Shown piece after piece: positions 15,301-28,974 of a DNA stretch of 64,000 bases; positions within the stretch are counted from its first letter, which is position 1; the number at the start of each line of letters is the position of its first letter. A program made the position numbers and the translations under genes. The stretch is from the NCBI RefSeq assembly GCF_000150275.1, contig NW_002060945.1, forward strand, positions 7,330,939-7,394,938. Reading direction: 5' to 3'. The notes beneath the pieces are model-generated. The model was not told the DNA's origin. It made no database searches and saw only the letters and a list, made by a program, of their open reading frames with translations. The DNA is from Trichoplax adhaerens (taxonomy: Eukaryota > Placozoa > Uniplacotomia > Trichoplacea > Trichoplacidae).

Positions 15301-17435
15301 ATGTTAAATGAATTTCCCTCGGTAAAATTCGCATTTACTATAGATTGATCATTTTAAAGGTTATTTCTCATTGTAACATTTGTTTTTCCCATAGTCTTTA
15401 CTATTTGAATATAGCCTTATTATCTTTATGTCATTGGCGACTTGTCTTGTAAATGACGATTCTGCTACTTGCCGAAAAATGAATGCTTTAGCTGTTAGAA
15501 CCCTACTTGAAAAAGTACGCCAATTTTCGTAATTTTATGATTTTTAGCTTAATATACGTCCATACATGTATAGAATGAATGAGATAATAATCTGTTGTCT
15601 TACTTGAAGATGGATGTGACTCATTTAAATGAATTATTGGAATTAGTTATATCTTGGCTGAAAGGTCACCGGGTAAGATATTATAATAACGATGAGCCGG
15701 TTTTATTTCAATATTTGTAACTTTAATAAGAGTCTTCTGTACCTGCACGTAATTCTAGGTCATTCATCAGCGATTAGCTCTGCAATTACTGGGTATATTC
15801 GCCGAATGTCAAAGCGACTTCTTAGAAAAACGACTAAAGGATGTTTTGCCTTTGGTATTAGCTTTAGCCAAGGACGGTGACTATGAACAGGTAAAAATTT
15901 TAGACTCCTTCTATACGATCTTTTTAGACATAAAAAATAAATGTTTATCTTGTGTTACATTAACAATAACCATCTTTTGTTTGAGATAGTCCGATAATTT
16001 GGATCATGAGAATATTCGTATCCAAGATTCTCGATGCTATTACCTGATAAATACCCTGCAAAAAATTAGTGATAAATATGATTTAACCAACGATAAGTAT
16101 CAAGGTTACATAACATCGCTTTGGGGTAAGATTTACAATTTGTGCTTTAACTGTTCTTATTGTTTGTTATGTGTGTTACAATATTATGTTGGATGACTTG
16201 CATACAAAGTAAACCAGAGTGTATTTAAATTTCATGTTTAATTCATTGATCCTGCTATGTAAGAATTTATAATCGATAATTTTTTTTATCATCAGATTGT
16301 ATCATATTTTCGCTGGAATATCCGCACATGTGGGTGCGTTTAACTGGCTGCCAGTTGATAGGGTTCATATTTTCCCGATGCAAGCCTGATAAAGCTATCC
16401 ATTGTAAAACTTTTCTAATAAGTCATTTACTGGAAGAGGACACGACGGCTAAATTGCAAAGTCTAATTAAAATCTTCATTTCTCAATTAAAATCAAAGTA
16501 TTTAGATTCTGCCTTAGCTGACCAAGTATGACATCACTTTAAATTTACGAATTTGGAAATTTTTTTACGTATTTTAAGCTATGCTACTTTTCGCGCGGTT
16601 GACCTAGGTGACCAAGAATCTTATCTACATTTGCAAAGTAATACAATCGATGAGTGATTCTAAACAAGAAGATCTATCTTTTAAAAATATTCTCGAAAGT
16701 ATGTGTAAAATCGCTCGATTGGAATCTGGAAATACTCCGAAAAGCGTGCAAAAGGTTGGCTTCAATACAAACATATTATTTTATGTTCTAGACTACTATT
16801 CTATGCTATAACATTGTAACTATAATGGCGTTTACTTGCAACAGAGGTCTTGTGTAATTAAATGGATTGCAGCTATGGTCTTGGATTTAGATTACGATGT
16901 TCTTATAAGTAATCTCTCGATTCTATTGCAACCATTACAAAAAGAGAGTTCTTCAACCACTTCAAGTGAGTTTAATATCATTTTCACATTATAGTATGGT
17001 GTCATTATCATAAATGCAAGAGGGTAAGTTTTGTTAAAATGCTTGTATTTCTTAGGTGAAGAATTAAAAATTTTATGCGATGAAATTGTGGGAATGATTA
17101 AAAAACGTTGTGATCCAGATAAATTTGCTATGGCTTATAGCAGTTCACACCAAACTATAAATGAAAAGAAGTTAAATAGAAAGAGACAAAAGGCCTTTGA
17201 GGTTAAAAAATTCAAGCTTGTTTCCATACTTGTAAGGGCAATGGCCCTTTGTTCTAAATTTTATTAATTAAATTTATGTACATATTGAAACATCTAGGCC
17301 GTTGCTAACCCACAAATTAGTGCTCAGAAACGATTAAAACGAAATTTACGAAAGAAAGAAAGTAGAAAGCGCAAGATGTATTTGTACAAACCAGAAAAAC
17401 TTATTTCCAAACGTAAAAAACTAGATCAATCATAA
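399..17435 (+). CDS. UTP20: UTP20 / DRIM, small-subunit processome component 20
   Basis: This gene encodes a very large HEAT-repeat scaffold of the nucleolar SSU processome, needed for 18S pre-rRNA processing. Dozens of exons follow human UTP20 in order. Landmarks are the N-terminal region around 2835-3052 (FFMEALFKWTDL), NFRYLLWKSMLEF at about 7228, LRFLAGCTNDEFQIF at about 8489, QEVRDICRDILTKIADALG at about 13098, a PEPRRGGNQ motif at about 13975, and a Lys/Arg-rich tail (17302-17435) typical of the family. The start at 399 opens an 18-codon exon (399-452, donor gtaagt). It joins 1922-2002, 2835-2901 and 2991-3052 in consistent phase. Intron 1 (453-1921) is the longest seen and holds a tandem array. 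The last codons are LDQS-stop at 17433-17435. I saw no broken exon, but I did not verify every one of the 40 or more joins. The gene converges on NUP205. Confidence 0.95.
867..1375. repeat. Tandem repeat, 3 copies of about 170 bp, UTP20 intron 1
   Basis: Three nearly identical units start at about 867, 1040 and 1209 (spacings 173 and 169 bp). Each contains TAATCAATATATACGA, a TGCAATAGCCTGCGC segment and TGACGTAGAGTAATAG. Within each unit GCCTGCGCTACAGGC can fold as a 5-bp stem (GCCTG/CAGGC). Copies differ by a few substitutions and by the length of a TA run. Lying in the first intron, the array could act on transcription, but nothing in the sequence proves it. Confidence 0.95.
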
Positions 17436-17527
17436 TTATTCCTGATTAAAGAATTTCTGTGGTATCCTTTGTTACATTAGAATAATATCCAAAAGACAGT
17501 TATTACGTTTATTGAACTCCATTTTGG
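17436..17527. promoter_or_regulatory. Convergent 3' spacer with two opposed poly(A) signals
   Basis: Only 92 bp separate the stop codons of UTP20 and NUP205. On the plus strand ATTAAA lies at 17445-17450, ten bases after the UTP20 stop. On the minus strand AATAAA (complement of 17508-17513) lies about 15 bases after the NUP205 stop. With normal cleavage 10-30 bases downstream, the two transcripts would nearly abut in the middle of the spacer. The signals are read from the sequence; the cleavage positions are inferred. Confidence 0.7.
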
Positions 17528-20500
17528 CTAATTCGACATTTTCATTATTCGCTTTAAATTACGAATTAGGGCATGTATAAATTCCAATCTTGATTTATCT
17601 TTTCCATAAATCTATTTATGTTAAGAGTGCAACATACAATACGATAAGCATGTTAAAATAGTCTGCAATATTGTGTACGAAGATGTATGATATATGTACA
17701 GTAGTATTAATTAACTTTAAAGTAAAGAGTAACACTAAAATATGGAAAATAAACGTTAATAATTTTCTTACGTCTTCAATTTCATTCATCTTTTTCAATA
17801 TCGAATCGTTTAAGCATAACGGAGCATCATTTTTAATCTATAAGAGAAATTAGGTCCAAAACTATTGCAACATATGCAACTGATAACGTGATATTTATTA
17901 ACTGCAAATCAAGGATACATTGAACAAACCTGTTCATATTCTTCTTTTGTAATTCTTTCACTATCTGACTTTAAGCTATTTTCATCTTCATTTATACTGC
18001 TACGCGGTAGAGAGATATCTAGCAGTTTCAATAAAAATCCTCAAGCGATTATTGTTTAATACTAAGGAATAGACATAGTTTACTGAATAATAATCGAACA
18101 TCAGGTCGAATATGAAGTTATACTCGTGTACCGTGCAATTTTCTTAGCTTAGAGGGTATTTCTGCGCGACGAGATATCAGCACACCGGTGTATTCGTCTA
18201 ATGTCGGACATCGGAAAAAGAAATATTCTAGGTGATGCCAGACAACATACAGCGAATTTTCGATAATATCTAGAAAACTTCAGCTAAGAATGCAATCACT
18301 TCATCTAATAAAGTTTATTGGATAGCAATTTAGGGAAGAATTATTTTTAAATTTAAAATAGTTAGTAATCATTTGCTGTTAAATAAAGGATACAAAAGTA
18401 ATTTGTTATTTCTTTTCCTTTGTTATTAACTACTTTCGTCATCAAGGTATATATGAATTGATGACGATTCTTGTTTAATCTTCCCTCAAGCATCAGGATC
18501 ATGTCTTCTGGTAGAAACTGTGAGAAAAGAGAATTAAACATCGTATTGCAATGTTGTATATGAATGGCATTTGAAATGCGGTCTTACATCTTTCCACTCT
18601 TCACTCATTAAATCAGCTGAGTTATTCCATTTATAGAGATATTTTTTATAAACATCGAAAGTGACACTAAAATTGTCTACACAGTCTTTAAGCAACTGTA
18701 TTAAAATGCTTAAGTCAGGCCATTGGGATGGTTTCTTAAGTTGAGATAACCCTGTGTCGAAGTTAAAAGTGCGAGTGTTATTTTATAGACAATTGAAACC
18801 ATATCGGTAGAAAAAGATGCCTTTTGTATTTTTAACCTTTCCGAACAGCGCTTAGTTCAGGTGGTACCGCTTTAGTTAGCGATGGCGAAAAGCAGGCTGA
18901 TCCGTAAATAGCTGTGCCTGAAAGAATAAGACACTTATTCAAGATCAGATTATTTACGTCACGACAATAATTGTTGTTGTATACCAGTTAAAGTCGCTCG
19001 ACAATAGGCAGTGATATTTAGGCAGATTTGTTGTAACAATAACTTAATTTCTTGCTTGCAAATTTCCTGACTACTTTCTATTAGGGGATTTGAGTAGCCA
19101 TGATTATTAATTACTGACGCTCTTTTAATATATTGATTCCATTGTTGGTGAGAACAGAAGCGAGGAATCAGAGATAGCACGTTCTTTCGAAGTTGAAGTA
19201 AAAAATTTCTATAATGTTTCTGAAAAAAATTGATGATGACATATTGATTATTATTAGCTTCCAGAAATTTAATCATAATCATAAAACGATATGCTTACTT
19301 GCTCATCATGATCACTTGCAGTAAAGTGTGAATACCAAGTTGAGCTGCCTTCACCAATGTGGTATATAACAGTACTAATTAATGATAACTGCTTCAGCGA
19401 CATCAATGAGACGTTTATATTGTCATTACGAAGGGTAGCATAAAAAATGCTGAGATTCTGGCGAACAAAGTTCAATATCTACAGTTTTAAAAAAATAGTT
19501 CGTTAAAGTTAATTTTATCAAAATTTTAAATCAGTGATGTCGCTGGAATACCTGTGAATAAGCTTCACGATGTTTGGAGCCCAACGACGAGAAGATTGAT
19601 AGAATAATTTCCAATATAGGAAATAACATCTGACGATGTCTGTCAACAGCGTCCGGTGTAAAAAATTCATCATCATCTGCGGTTCTAAAGAGTAAACAAT
19701 CAAAGGTAATTAACATGCATCTAGTTACAAAGTAAAAATATTATGGTATTACCCTTCAGCCACAATTAACTGCTCAGGGGGTTTAGTGGTATAGAATTTA
19801 CATTCTGTGAGCATTGGTATTATTCCCGAGCGCAAAATTGCTTCAGCGCCGCGTTCATACGAAGCAATTCGTGCGAGAAGAGCCTAATCAAAATAATATA
19901 TGTGTCAATGGATAGTGCTCAGGCCAATTTATAAACTATCATAAAAGTATTGTAAATTAACCATTTTAGATTCATATATGTATAAAGGTTTCATTGAAAT
20001 CGGAGTTGATACGGTTAGTGTCTGAAGAATTTCATCACTTCGCACGACGCCTTCAATAAAATGCCGTAAATATCCTTTTACATCGAGGTAATCAATCCAA
20101 CGTTTCTGCCAGTCCATTGAAACAATAACGTCCAGTACAGTAAACGCCAGGGTCTAGTAAAAGTGAAAATTCTATTAGATGAACATCGTAACATGATGAA
20201 AATAAGTTAACGGTACCATTCCTATGTCAGGAGCATCGCACGCATCCCGACAAATGACATCCATTATAATATCTCCGTAACTGTACAGAACCGACATATC
20301 GTCATTTCCGTTTCTCTTGGAATCTGAATATTATAAAAAGTTTTAATACATCACATACGCGAAAGCCGCATTTAATATTTTAAATTGATACCTGAAGATT
20401 TCGATGCTTCCAATGATATTTGAAGGTAATGTAGAAGGGCAACGTATAAATTCATGCGAACTCTTTGCTGTTTACCACTTGAACGAAGGATAAAGTCAAG

Positions 20501-23500
20501 AATGCCTTTTAAAATATCTCGAAAAGTTGAAAATGAGAGTGGATCTTCTAGAAATAAGAATTGCAAAGATCATCGTTACTAGTCATGATTGATCCATTCG
20601 CTAGGCTTACTGTTTTCTTATATTTACCAGCTTTACTATTAATAGAAGATTCTAAACCAACTGGAGTATCCCTCATCCTAAATGAAGCTAATTTACGAAA
20701 TTGTGCCATTAGGGCCAAGACAACGCCAGCAGCTGGGGCTTGAATTTCCAGCATTGCACCATCTCTACAACACTGGTTAACAAAATAGTCATCGATCATT
20801 TATAACATATAATAAAGATTTTCTCGAGCAGAATATATCTATTGTACAACTTTAATACACACCCGATCAAGTATCTCCTGCAGTAATCGCAATAATAAAT
20901 CTTCACGCATTTTAGGTTGAAAAAGATCGAATGGGCAGGCTCCAAATATTACTTCAACTACTTCTTGCCAGGCTTCAAATGCTTGTAATTTGGCATACAG
21001 AGCACACTGCCTCTTATTCATGAGAACAACATGTTTCAGTAAAGCTTGGATTTCCTAATTATATAATTGAAAATGCTTCAGCTAATAGTCAAGATTGAAA
21101 TTGTTAATGATAGAAGTTAGATGCCTAACATTATTCAATCGTTCCTTGTCGATAGTAGCTTTACTTAGGATATTGTTGACTTCTTCCTGTAAAATTCGTC
21201 GAAAAAAGTTAATATTACAAATTTTGGCGTTATTTTGACGCCAAACTTGTTGGCATGATTGCACGGCTTGATCCAGCGCTGTTGGATCGAAAAATTCTAA
21301 TTGCAGGTCAGCTTGCATATCCTGCTTCACATTGATACAGTCCAGTAAACAAAATAGCCTAATTTTCTTCTGATGAGTTGTTCTACCAGCTATAAAAATT
21401 TGAAATTTTAGTAAAAATATCAGTAATGCACTGCGATAAATAAATTGTTACGCGAGGCATAAAGATAGATTTCCATTATCAATACTGAAATGCAATGTAT
21501 ATTAATTAATATAATGGAGAAGAGATCGAATGCATTACCGTCAAAACAAGAAAATTCACTAATGAAGGTCTTGCTTTGTAGTGCTGTACTTATACTGCCA
21601 ACATCATCTTCAGTGATATTAGATGAACTGACCAATAATTCAACGAGGTTCTATTGTTGTGAACAATCAGAATTTTCACTTTAGATGAATTACACCTTTA
21701 ATCTTTCGAAAATGAAATCAGCTAAGTTAATTAGACCAGGATTGTATAGCTCGCAAATACTCACCTGAGTATCAGATCTTTGACGGTTTAAAGACGTAGA
21801 TTGTAATTCAAGAGCAATACATTTCAGTAGCCAAGATTGTTGTAATAACACGATGACTTTGAATGGGTCTGGACTATCTGCTTCGTCATGTGTCTGAATA
21901 TCTATTAAGAAAGACAGTATTTTAAAACATTGCAAGACCAAGAAGTTAATCATAGGGTACAAGCGCAGGTTTTTTAATACCGTTGGCAAAAGGCATCCTA
22001 TACAAGTGCTTAGTGAAGAATTCGTGGTTGTTTCTCAAGTATCGTATAGTTGCATTGCAAGTTTCTGTCGATGAACATAATTTATAAATGACATGGTAAC
22101 ACTGTTCAACAATTTGTGGAGGTTCCCTAAAACCGTTGTCCAGATTTCTTTGTAGAATGGTCAAGATTGCATGTAGACATGTATGAGGAGTGCCTAAAAT
22201 TCCTAATGGTACTGCGGCTATTAGTAACACGGAGGATAACAAAATAGAAGTAAAGGGTAGCTTCAAAATATGATATCTGATACTTTTAAGCCTACCTGGG
22301 TCTTGTAGAATTGTTTTGGAAACAGATTTACGAACATCATAACCTAATAGAAAATGAGCCAAACTAGGCGCAGGTAGATCTAGACAGTAAAGTAAAAGTT
22401 CAAGGATGCTTTCGCTCACAGCGGTATGGGTCTGAGTCGTATCTAAAATATTTTCATCTCCTTGAAACAAGACATAAAGTTTAAAGATTGATCGTTCAGA
22501 TATAAAGAATGTCTACCTTTATACAGTCCCTCATCGTTATGAACATATTGTGGCTAACCTTTCTCAATGTATTCTTGATCAAGATCTTGCAAGAAATTCG
22601 GTTCGTTATAGAGCGTTTCTAAGTGTTCCACAAAGCCTTTCATAATTTCAAGTGCAATTTCCTACGGAAATTTTATATTTATAATAGTTAGTTGCATATC
22701 ATAAAATCGATTCTGAATGCTACTACGGAGTACATTTAACTACACAGTAGTAAAGATTACCGGCGTATTGGTCAGGACGGTAATGATATCTGATTGCAAC
22801 ATAGATGAACGACACATATGGTATAATATATTAACAGCTGATAAAGCTAAATTAGGATTTGTATTCCCGTGCGTCAGAAATCTGTAGGGGACAAAAAGAA
22901 CTTATATTATAGTAACTAATAGGGACCAGATAAGCATGATTTAGCATAATCTCTAACCTGGCAATATACAATAAATGATCCGTGCTACGAGTATGCGGAT
23001 TAACATCTAGCAACAATGCACTTAATGGAGTAACAACTAATGATATATCGTATGCACGGAGTATTCGAAATAGCTGCTTTTCCAGATGTAAGCTCAACTC
23101 CATTAACCGTAAAGCATAGAGGGCAGCTTCCTCCAAATAATTTCTTCCAGCTGTATTAATAAGTAGAAACATTACAATACTGGATCGAGTAAAAGTTCAC
23201 GTACAAAGTGTTCCGCACACACATATACATCAATAACGATGTCTATGAAGTCTTACAATAACGTTTTATACTTACAAGTGCTGGAAGCAAGTTCATCAAG
23301 TCCTGTACCAGCAGTATAGGTTACCGATAAAACCTGATTTATAAAAAAATAGTGCATTATAAGTTTATGGTTGTTCGCAATAGTAGCAAGAAAAAAAGGA
23401 ACAATTTGGTTGTACAGAATTATTACCAGTTTTAACATAGGAGTTGGCTGTAACATTCTTAAAAATAGTTCGTGGCCAGGCGGCTTAACTACAGGGCCAG

Positions 23501-26500
23501 TTTGCGTAACTGTGCTGTCGGATTGATTTTCCAAGAAGAACTCGGGGGCTGGTTCATAATTTCGCATGAATTTTTCAAATAGTTTCAACACAAGACTGGC
23601 TACTTGCCACTAAATTTAGAATTTCCCGATTAAGGGTAAAATATTTTAGTAAAATTTCCAATCTTTCAATCGAAATCATCGGATAAATTATTTATTTAAT
23701 AAACCTTTTCACTAGCATCGCGGTACTGCCTAGTACTAAATTTTAAGAAGACATCTTCCAAAAGAAAGTTTAGGTATGGCTGAAAGCCTGGTTCTCTAGC
23801 ACTGATAGTGAAAGTGGATGGATAGTAGGCATCTGTTAAATTGTCCAATAAAGTTATGAAAGCTCTGGTTTCAGGATAGGTTTCATGCTTTGATTCAATC
23901 TCGACTAATTCAGCCTAATTTAAATCATAGCAATACATTATAATTAGCTAAGCCTTTTATATTATATGCTGCATGTATTTAGTATCAATAATAAATAGTG
24001 TTACAAACCTCTATACCAGTTTTACGATTCTCATTTGAATTCGTACGTATGATCTAATTAATATTGTTACCGAAGTATGAATTAGTAATATGTACAACAA
24101 TTAGCATAAATAGACCCATACAACGTACTTGAGAAGATTCCAGGTATTGCCATACACTAGGAGCAATTTCCTGAGATTTAGCAAAACCTGCTAAAGTAAG
24201 TAGTATTTCTGCTTTTAATGTAAACGGAACTACGCAGCTCAGTAGGCCGAATAATACTGGCATAGGCATGTAATGTTGATTTTCGTATAAAGCCATACGA
24301 GCTGTTTCATCCTAATAGTTATTATTATGAGAAAGCCGATAGTAATAAGTGAGATTGGTATTGCTAAGGATAGACATATAATGATATCTTCAAGATTGAC
24401 ATTTTTCATTAAGCTTACTTGTCCAATTATACGCTGCATTAAGCGTAATATCGCTTCAAGACCTGCCAGTTCTTCAGGAGTAATTTGATGAATCTGCTGT
24501 GATTGACTGGATACTGATCGTGATACAGATTCATTTAAACTGACATAATAGCTGTAAGATTGTGAACATAAAATAGGAATTTGAATCTTGACGAATATTC
24601 AAAATCGATTGCATAAAATTACCGATCACCTTTTAAAGGAGTAAAATACATGATCCCACGATACAGAAGCTCCACCTCCATGGCCTGAACTATTACTTTT
24701 CAGTAAAAGGTAACAAAAATAAGCAGCTTGTGGTCCAGTAGCTAAGCCCATTAACATTTCAACGTATGGGACGTACAGGAAAGCCGGTAGTAAATCGCCC
24801 GCGAGTCTAACAAATTTGAAGAGGTTGACCTAATTGGCGAGAAAGTTTTAACATAAGAGACAAACTTTGTAGATAGTAAGCCTAACAATACAAAGGCTAG
24901 GTTAGAAAAAAATTTGGCTTACTTGTCGATAGGAAGGTCTACCGCGATAGCTAACACCCATCGAGGTAGCTCCATAAGTTGTTCCGATATCTGTTTGACA
25001 CCAATATTCTAAATTGAGTTGTAAATTAAGGGGATCTGTCTTGTACAATTCACCAATCTGTCAGTTGTTTAAATGAAGTATAAATATATGCATGATCAAT
25101 ATCAAATTATTTTTTAATATATTATATATTATCTTTATCAAAGAAACATTGTTGAATATTTAAAATGAGATCGGACCAAATAAAGAAAGTCGGAAAATTC
25201 CGTTCTTAAATCAGTCGGTTCTCTATTTCCTTCTTGTATAGTAGCTTGCTGGATTCTAGCACTTTCATCGGCTCCATTTCTAAATTCCTTGATCTAACGA
25301 TATGTGTATATAATTTGTTGTATATTACAGTAAAAATAAACAAGAATGCACCAATCCTGAATAGGGAACATATCTACTGATTAATAACCTTTAATGGCAT
25401 AAGAATGATGATACCAGTAATTAGAGAATGTATCCGTCTGACAAGAAATTCCTTATATAATATAGAATTAATAATAATTTATATTTGTTAAAACACACAT
25501 TATTGTGATTATAGAAACTTTGTAATGTTGATTGTAAAAAATTTTTATTACCTCATTATAAAAAGCTTTCGATTTGATAACTTTATGACGCAAAAAGCGG
25601 AGAGCTCCGATGCGTACTGCATACTCCATAATGACTTCGTCGTCTTCCAATATTTCAGGGTTGTCTAGGTTGATAGTAGTCTGCTGAGAGCAGACACGTA
25701 AAACTAGAGACCACGCCATTAGAATAACTCCTCTTAGACCTTCATCTTCCCAACTTGCACTAGCACTAAGTAGTGCGTGCATTTCAGGTAAAAATGTTGC
25801 ATCGTTAACAAGTGGATGAGAAGTATCTATAGAAAGATAACCCAAAGGATGGTGATAATGATGTAACTGTAAGATGTTGATAATCCTTGACAAGGATTTT
25901 ATCAACTTTATCAAGGTAATTTCATTACAAGGATAGCACTAACCAGAAGGGATATTCTCATTTTCACCGGTACCGAATGCTTCAAAATCGATACAATTTA
26001 GAGTCGTTGCTAACATGAATACATCTACTGCGTTCAAGGTATCATCAGTAGTCCTTGGTTTATAATTTCTTACATATTCTATCATCTTCAAGGAATCATT
26101 CTTAGATAATGGCTTATAGAAAGACCATATAAACAAGCATTCAGCTAGCGATATGGTATATTCTAGTCAAGACATAATAATAAGCTGTTAGATATTGTTC
26201 ATTAGTTTAAAAATAATCACCGATAAACTACTTTATAAATAAGAATCTTATAAAAGAGTAGAATAATACAATTTTTGAATGATATTATGGAACAAGATCC
26301 GTAGTCCCTGGTTGGTATTGGAACTGATGAATAATATGCAAGCAGAAATTTAGAACATTGCGAGCATTACCTTCAAGGATACCAATAAGTTGTAGTCTAT
26401 ATTTGATAGTTTGCGTTGATTGATCTGTTAGAATTTTGGTAATGATATTATCGATGTTTAAAGTTTTAAGGGAATCCATTATTTTAGCAGTTATTCCTAT

Positions 26501-28144
26501 AGCATCAAGAAAGGAAAATATCTTAACAAGGTAGTTTAAGAGCGAAAGCTGAGTTGGTTGAATGGAGATGAATATACTGCTATAGCAATTTGTTTGGATG
26601 ATAATATTAAGGTTGTAGCGTAACAAAGTTAAAAGAATGAGATCATGTTAAAATCATTTAACGTATCACTAATGACAGTTGAGATTAGTGGATTGTATTT
26701 ATCCAGTATTACCTTCATCCATAAGATCATTAGTATATTTAGCAACTAATTGGATAAATTCTTCACCCAGATCAGAGTCATTAGAGCCATCAAATCTCCA
26801 TTGAATGAGCGATCGTAAAGAATAGGAAAGACAGCGGCAACCATCGTAATACAGTATTATAGCTAAAGGTAAACGTTGTAATCCAGGAAAACGTGGTTTC
26901 TGATGTTCACTAGCTAAGAGTAACTCCATGGAAGCATATTCGTTTAAATCTAAAATATCGCTTAAATTAAGAGCTTCTTCGATGAAAGACTGACTGAAAA
27001 TGCGTGGAACTGGTTCGCCATAGACTTGAATGCCAGAAGTAGCGCCATGTTCTTTGATATTTTTTCGGTCTAATGCACTTCTCCTCTGTTAGGAAATAGT
27101 CATAACAAGTTTATCATTTAAAGCTGTTATTTTGACATGATCGAATTATGCAAAGTGTTGGAATGATATGCTACGGTATAGCCATGTTCCAATCGTGGTT
27201 GGCTGAGTGTAGCGTCTATATCTCTCGTATAGTACAGTACATAGGTAGTTGGAAGTTGCGCTATATGCAGTATTGCCTGCATCAAGGTAAATTTGAGTTG
27301 AATTGATTTGTATCATGGCGCCTGGTATATCGATCGATTGATACGACTGTTGCATAAGTTTTTAAGTATTTTTACGCCTACTGTAGAATGGTCAATTTAT
27401 TGACTTGATGCAAGTTGTCTGTAGTTGAATAATTTTATTCTGTACAATAGCAAGATATTATTTTCTATCCTTGCTTATGTGGCTATTATTTTCTATCCTT
27501 GCTTATGTGGCTATTATTTTCTATCCTCGCTTATCTGGCTATTATTTTCTATCCTTACTTATACGGGATTAGACTAATGTAGATCAAATCATTGAAAAGG
27601 ATGACAGAAAAGTGCTTATGACACTTAAAATGTTGTATCATCGTTAAAAGAGATGCTACATAATGAACTAACCGTTGAGGAGAAGAGAGATAACAACTGA
27701 GGTTTATATTTTTTCAGTACTGTTTCAAATTCATGGTAATCCGGTAGCTTGTCCAAAGTCAACGTCGATTCGACAATATGCCAAATTTCTTTACTGGGAC
27801 CCCAAACTATATATTGTTGGATAGATTGGCAAGAAATGAATGAGTATGATGTATGCTAGACAAAAAATGATTGCATCATTCTACTAGTATCGTCGATGAA
27901 AGAAGACTGTCATTTTGCAGCCTATCCAGCATCTCGATACATGAAGTCATTGGTTGATAGCTAGTTCAAGTGAAATGTTAACTTTCTTTAAAATACGTTC
28001 ATCTTAAAGTGCTTCAAGACAATTTGTACATGTCTATCCATAAATGATGATGGAATCAATATCAATAAAATGATCATTTTAATTTGAGCAAAGAAGAGAA
28101 TTGATTACTGTTGTACCTCCTCGAACTTGAGTGGAGACCGCCAT
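17528..28144 (-). CDS. NUP205: NUP205, inner-ring nucleoporin (Nup192/Nup205 family)
   Basis: This gene encodes the large alpha-solenoid scaffold of the nuclear pore inner ring. Exon 1 (28144-28117) starts at ATGGCGGTC. Its single overhanging base joins exon 2 (27806-27673), giving VWGPSKEIWHIVEST, which matches human LWGPYKDIWHKVGNA. Exon 3 starts at 27085. Further landmarks are ELLLASEHQKPRFPGL (about 26.9 kb), a region matching SPSLTKAVPPEL (about 18.87 kb), and the end: 18394-18269 splice junction, IENSLYVVWHHLEYF, then the last exon 17611-17528 ending in MKMSN-stop (human LLRISRN). A long upstream frame reading into GTAC-rich repeats was rejected as the start because only the 28144 ATG gives both phase and homology. 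The penultimate region uses a probable U12-type intron. The gene is head to head with E2F7/8 and tail to tail with UTP20. Confidence 0.95.
18270..18393 (-). other. Probable U12-type (minor spliceosome) GT-AG intron in NUP205
   Basis: Read on the minus strand, the donor after ACTTTT is GTATCCTTTA, a full match to the U12 5' splice-site consensus. ATTCTTAGCT, close to the U12 branch consensus TTCCTTAACT, ends about a dozen bases before the acceptor TTTTCTAG. Splicing here (phase 1) gives VVNNKGKEITNYFYIIENS, which aligns without gaps to the human VINN...FIIETC segment. The two more upstream AG acceptors give in-frame stops. The intron is 124 nt long. Confidence 0.75.
27456..27566. repeat. Short tandem repeat, 4 x 28 bp, NUP205 intron 2
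   Basis: Four head-to-tail 28-bp units begin at 27456, 27484, 27512 and 27540. Each is a version of TATTATTTTCTATCCTTGCT followed by TATGTGGC, and the last copy is degenerate. The array lies in the 587-bp intron between the second and third NUP205 exons. Confidence 0.95.
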
Positions 28145-28640
28145 TCTTGGAGCTCAATTGGCTTGGATTGTAAGTGCTTGCAGGCTGCGGGCTGGTAGCG
28201 CAGTCGTGCAGGGCCATCTACAGTACCCAGCTCAGTAGAGTACAGTGCAGTGCAGTAGGGTACAGTACAGTACAGTACAGTGGAGTAAAGTACTGTACAC
28301 TGTACTGTACAGCCATGAACCACTAGAAATACAGTACCGTACAGTATGGCACTACGGCTGCGGGCTGGTGGCGCCTGCGCAGTCGTGCAGGGCCATCTAC
28401 TGTACTGTACTGTACTGCACTGTACACTGTACAGTATTCTTCTAGTAGTCTTTGCTATAGGCTAGCAGTTTGATATTGTCCTGCGCAGTAGAGTATTACC
28501 TGTGTGAGTACAGTGATTTTCTTCACCTGTACTGTACACTGTACAGTACAGTAGTGGACTGTACAGTACAGTACTGTACTGTACGACTGTGTGAGACTGA
28601 AATCGTCTCCATCAGAATTGGACAACGACGACTTATTGTA
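28145..28640. repeat. GTAC-palindrome-rich region upstream of NUP205
   Basis: Dense runs of TACTGTAC/GTACAGTAC occur on both strands (about 28226-28310, 28385-28440 and 28520-28585). A direct duplication of about 50 bp (about 28190-28246 and 28354-28410, sharing GGGCTGGT and GCAGTCGTGCAGGGCCATCT) is included. Open frames on both strands here are rich in repeated Tyr, Cys, Thr and Val and are artefacts of the repeat. The region begins within about 50 bp of the NUP205 start codon. Confidence 0.85.
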
Positions 28641-28974
28641 CTGTACACTAGTGACATTACTTTTGTTGGAGACTGCTGTATTTGGAGATTTGGAGCGATT
28701 AGCCTTTATATACAAGTGTACAACTTTTGTAATGTACTCAACGTTGTGTACCATGAGTGCATCGATTATTACAAAAATGATGTCACTATTTGGTACGTCA
28801 AGTACACAAGGGGCTATTATCAATAGACTGTTTGGTGTAAAATAGAAATGGCCATTTTTTGAAACCATAGAAAATACTAGTCATGACAGGATACGCATCA
28901 ATGAATTGAGGAATTCATTATTTATCCATCCATTAAGGTTAATCTACAACGACAGAGTCGCTGTCCTCTCCTGT

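Noticed and set aside
16588..16597. TTTTCGCGCG, an E2F consensus
   Set aside because: It lies inside a UTP20 intron next to a splice acceptor, far from any start codon; regarded as chance.
17462..17470. GTATCCTTT on the plus strand, a U12-donor match
   Set aside because: It lies after the UTP20 stop codon with no downstream coding exon, so it is probably a chance match in the 3' UTR.
28105..28868. Overlapping open frames on both strands (72-137 codons)
   Set aside because: They translate the GTAC palindromes into Tyr/Cys/Thr/Val repeats on either strand. Only the NUP205 first exon (28144-28117), in another frame, is supported by homology and phase.
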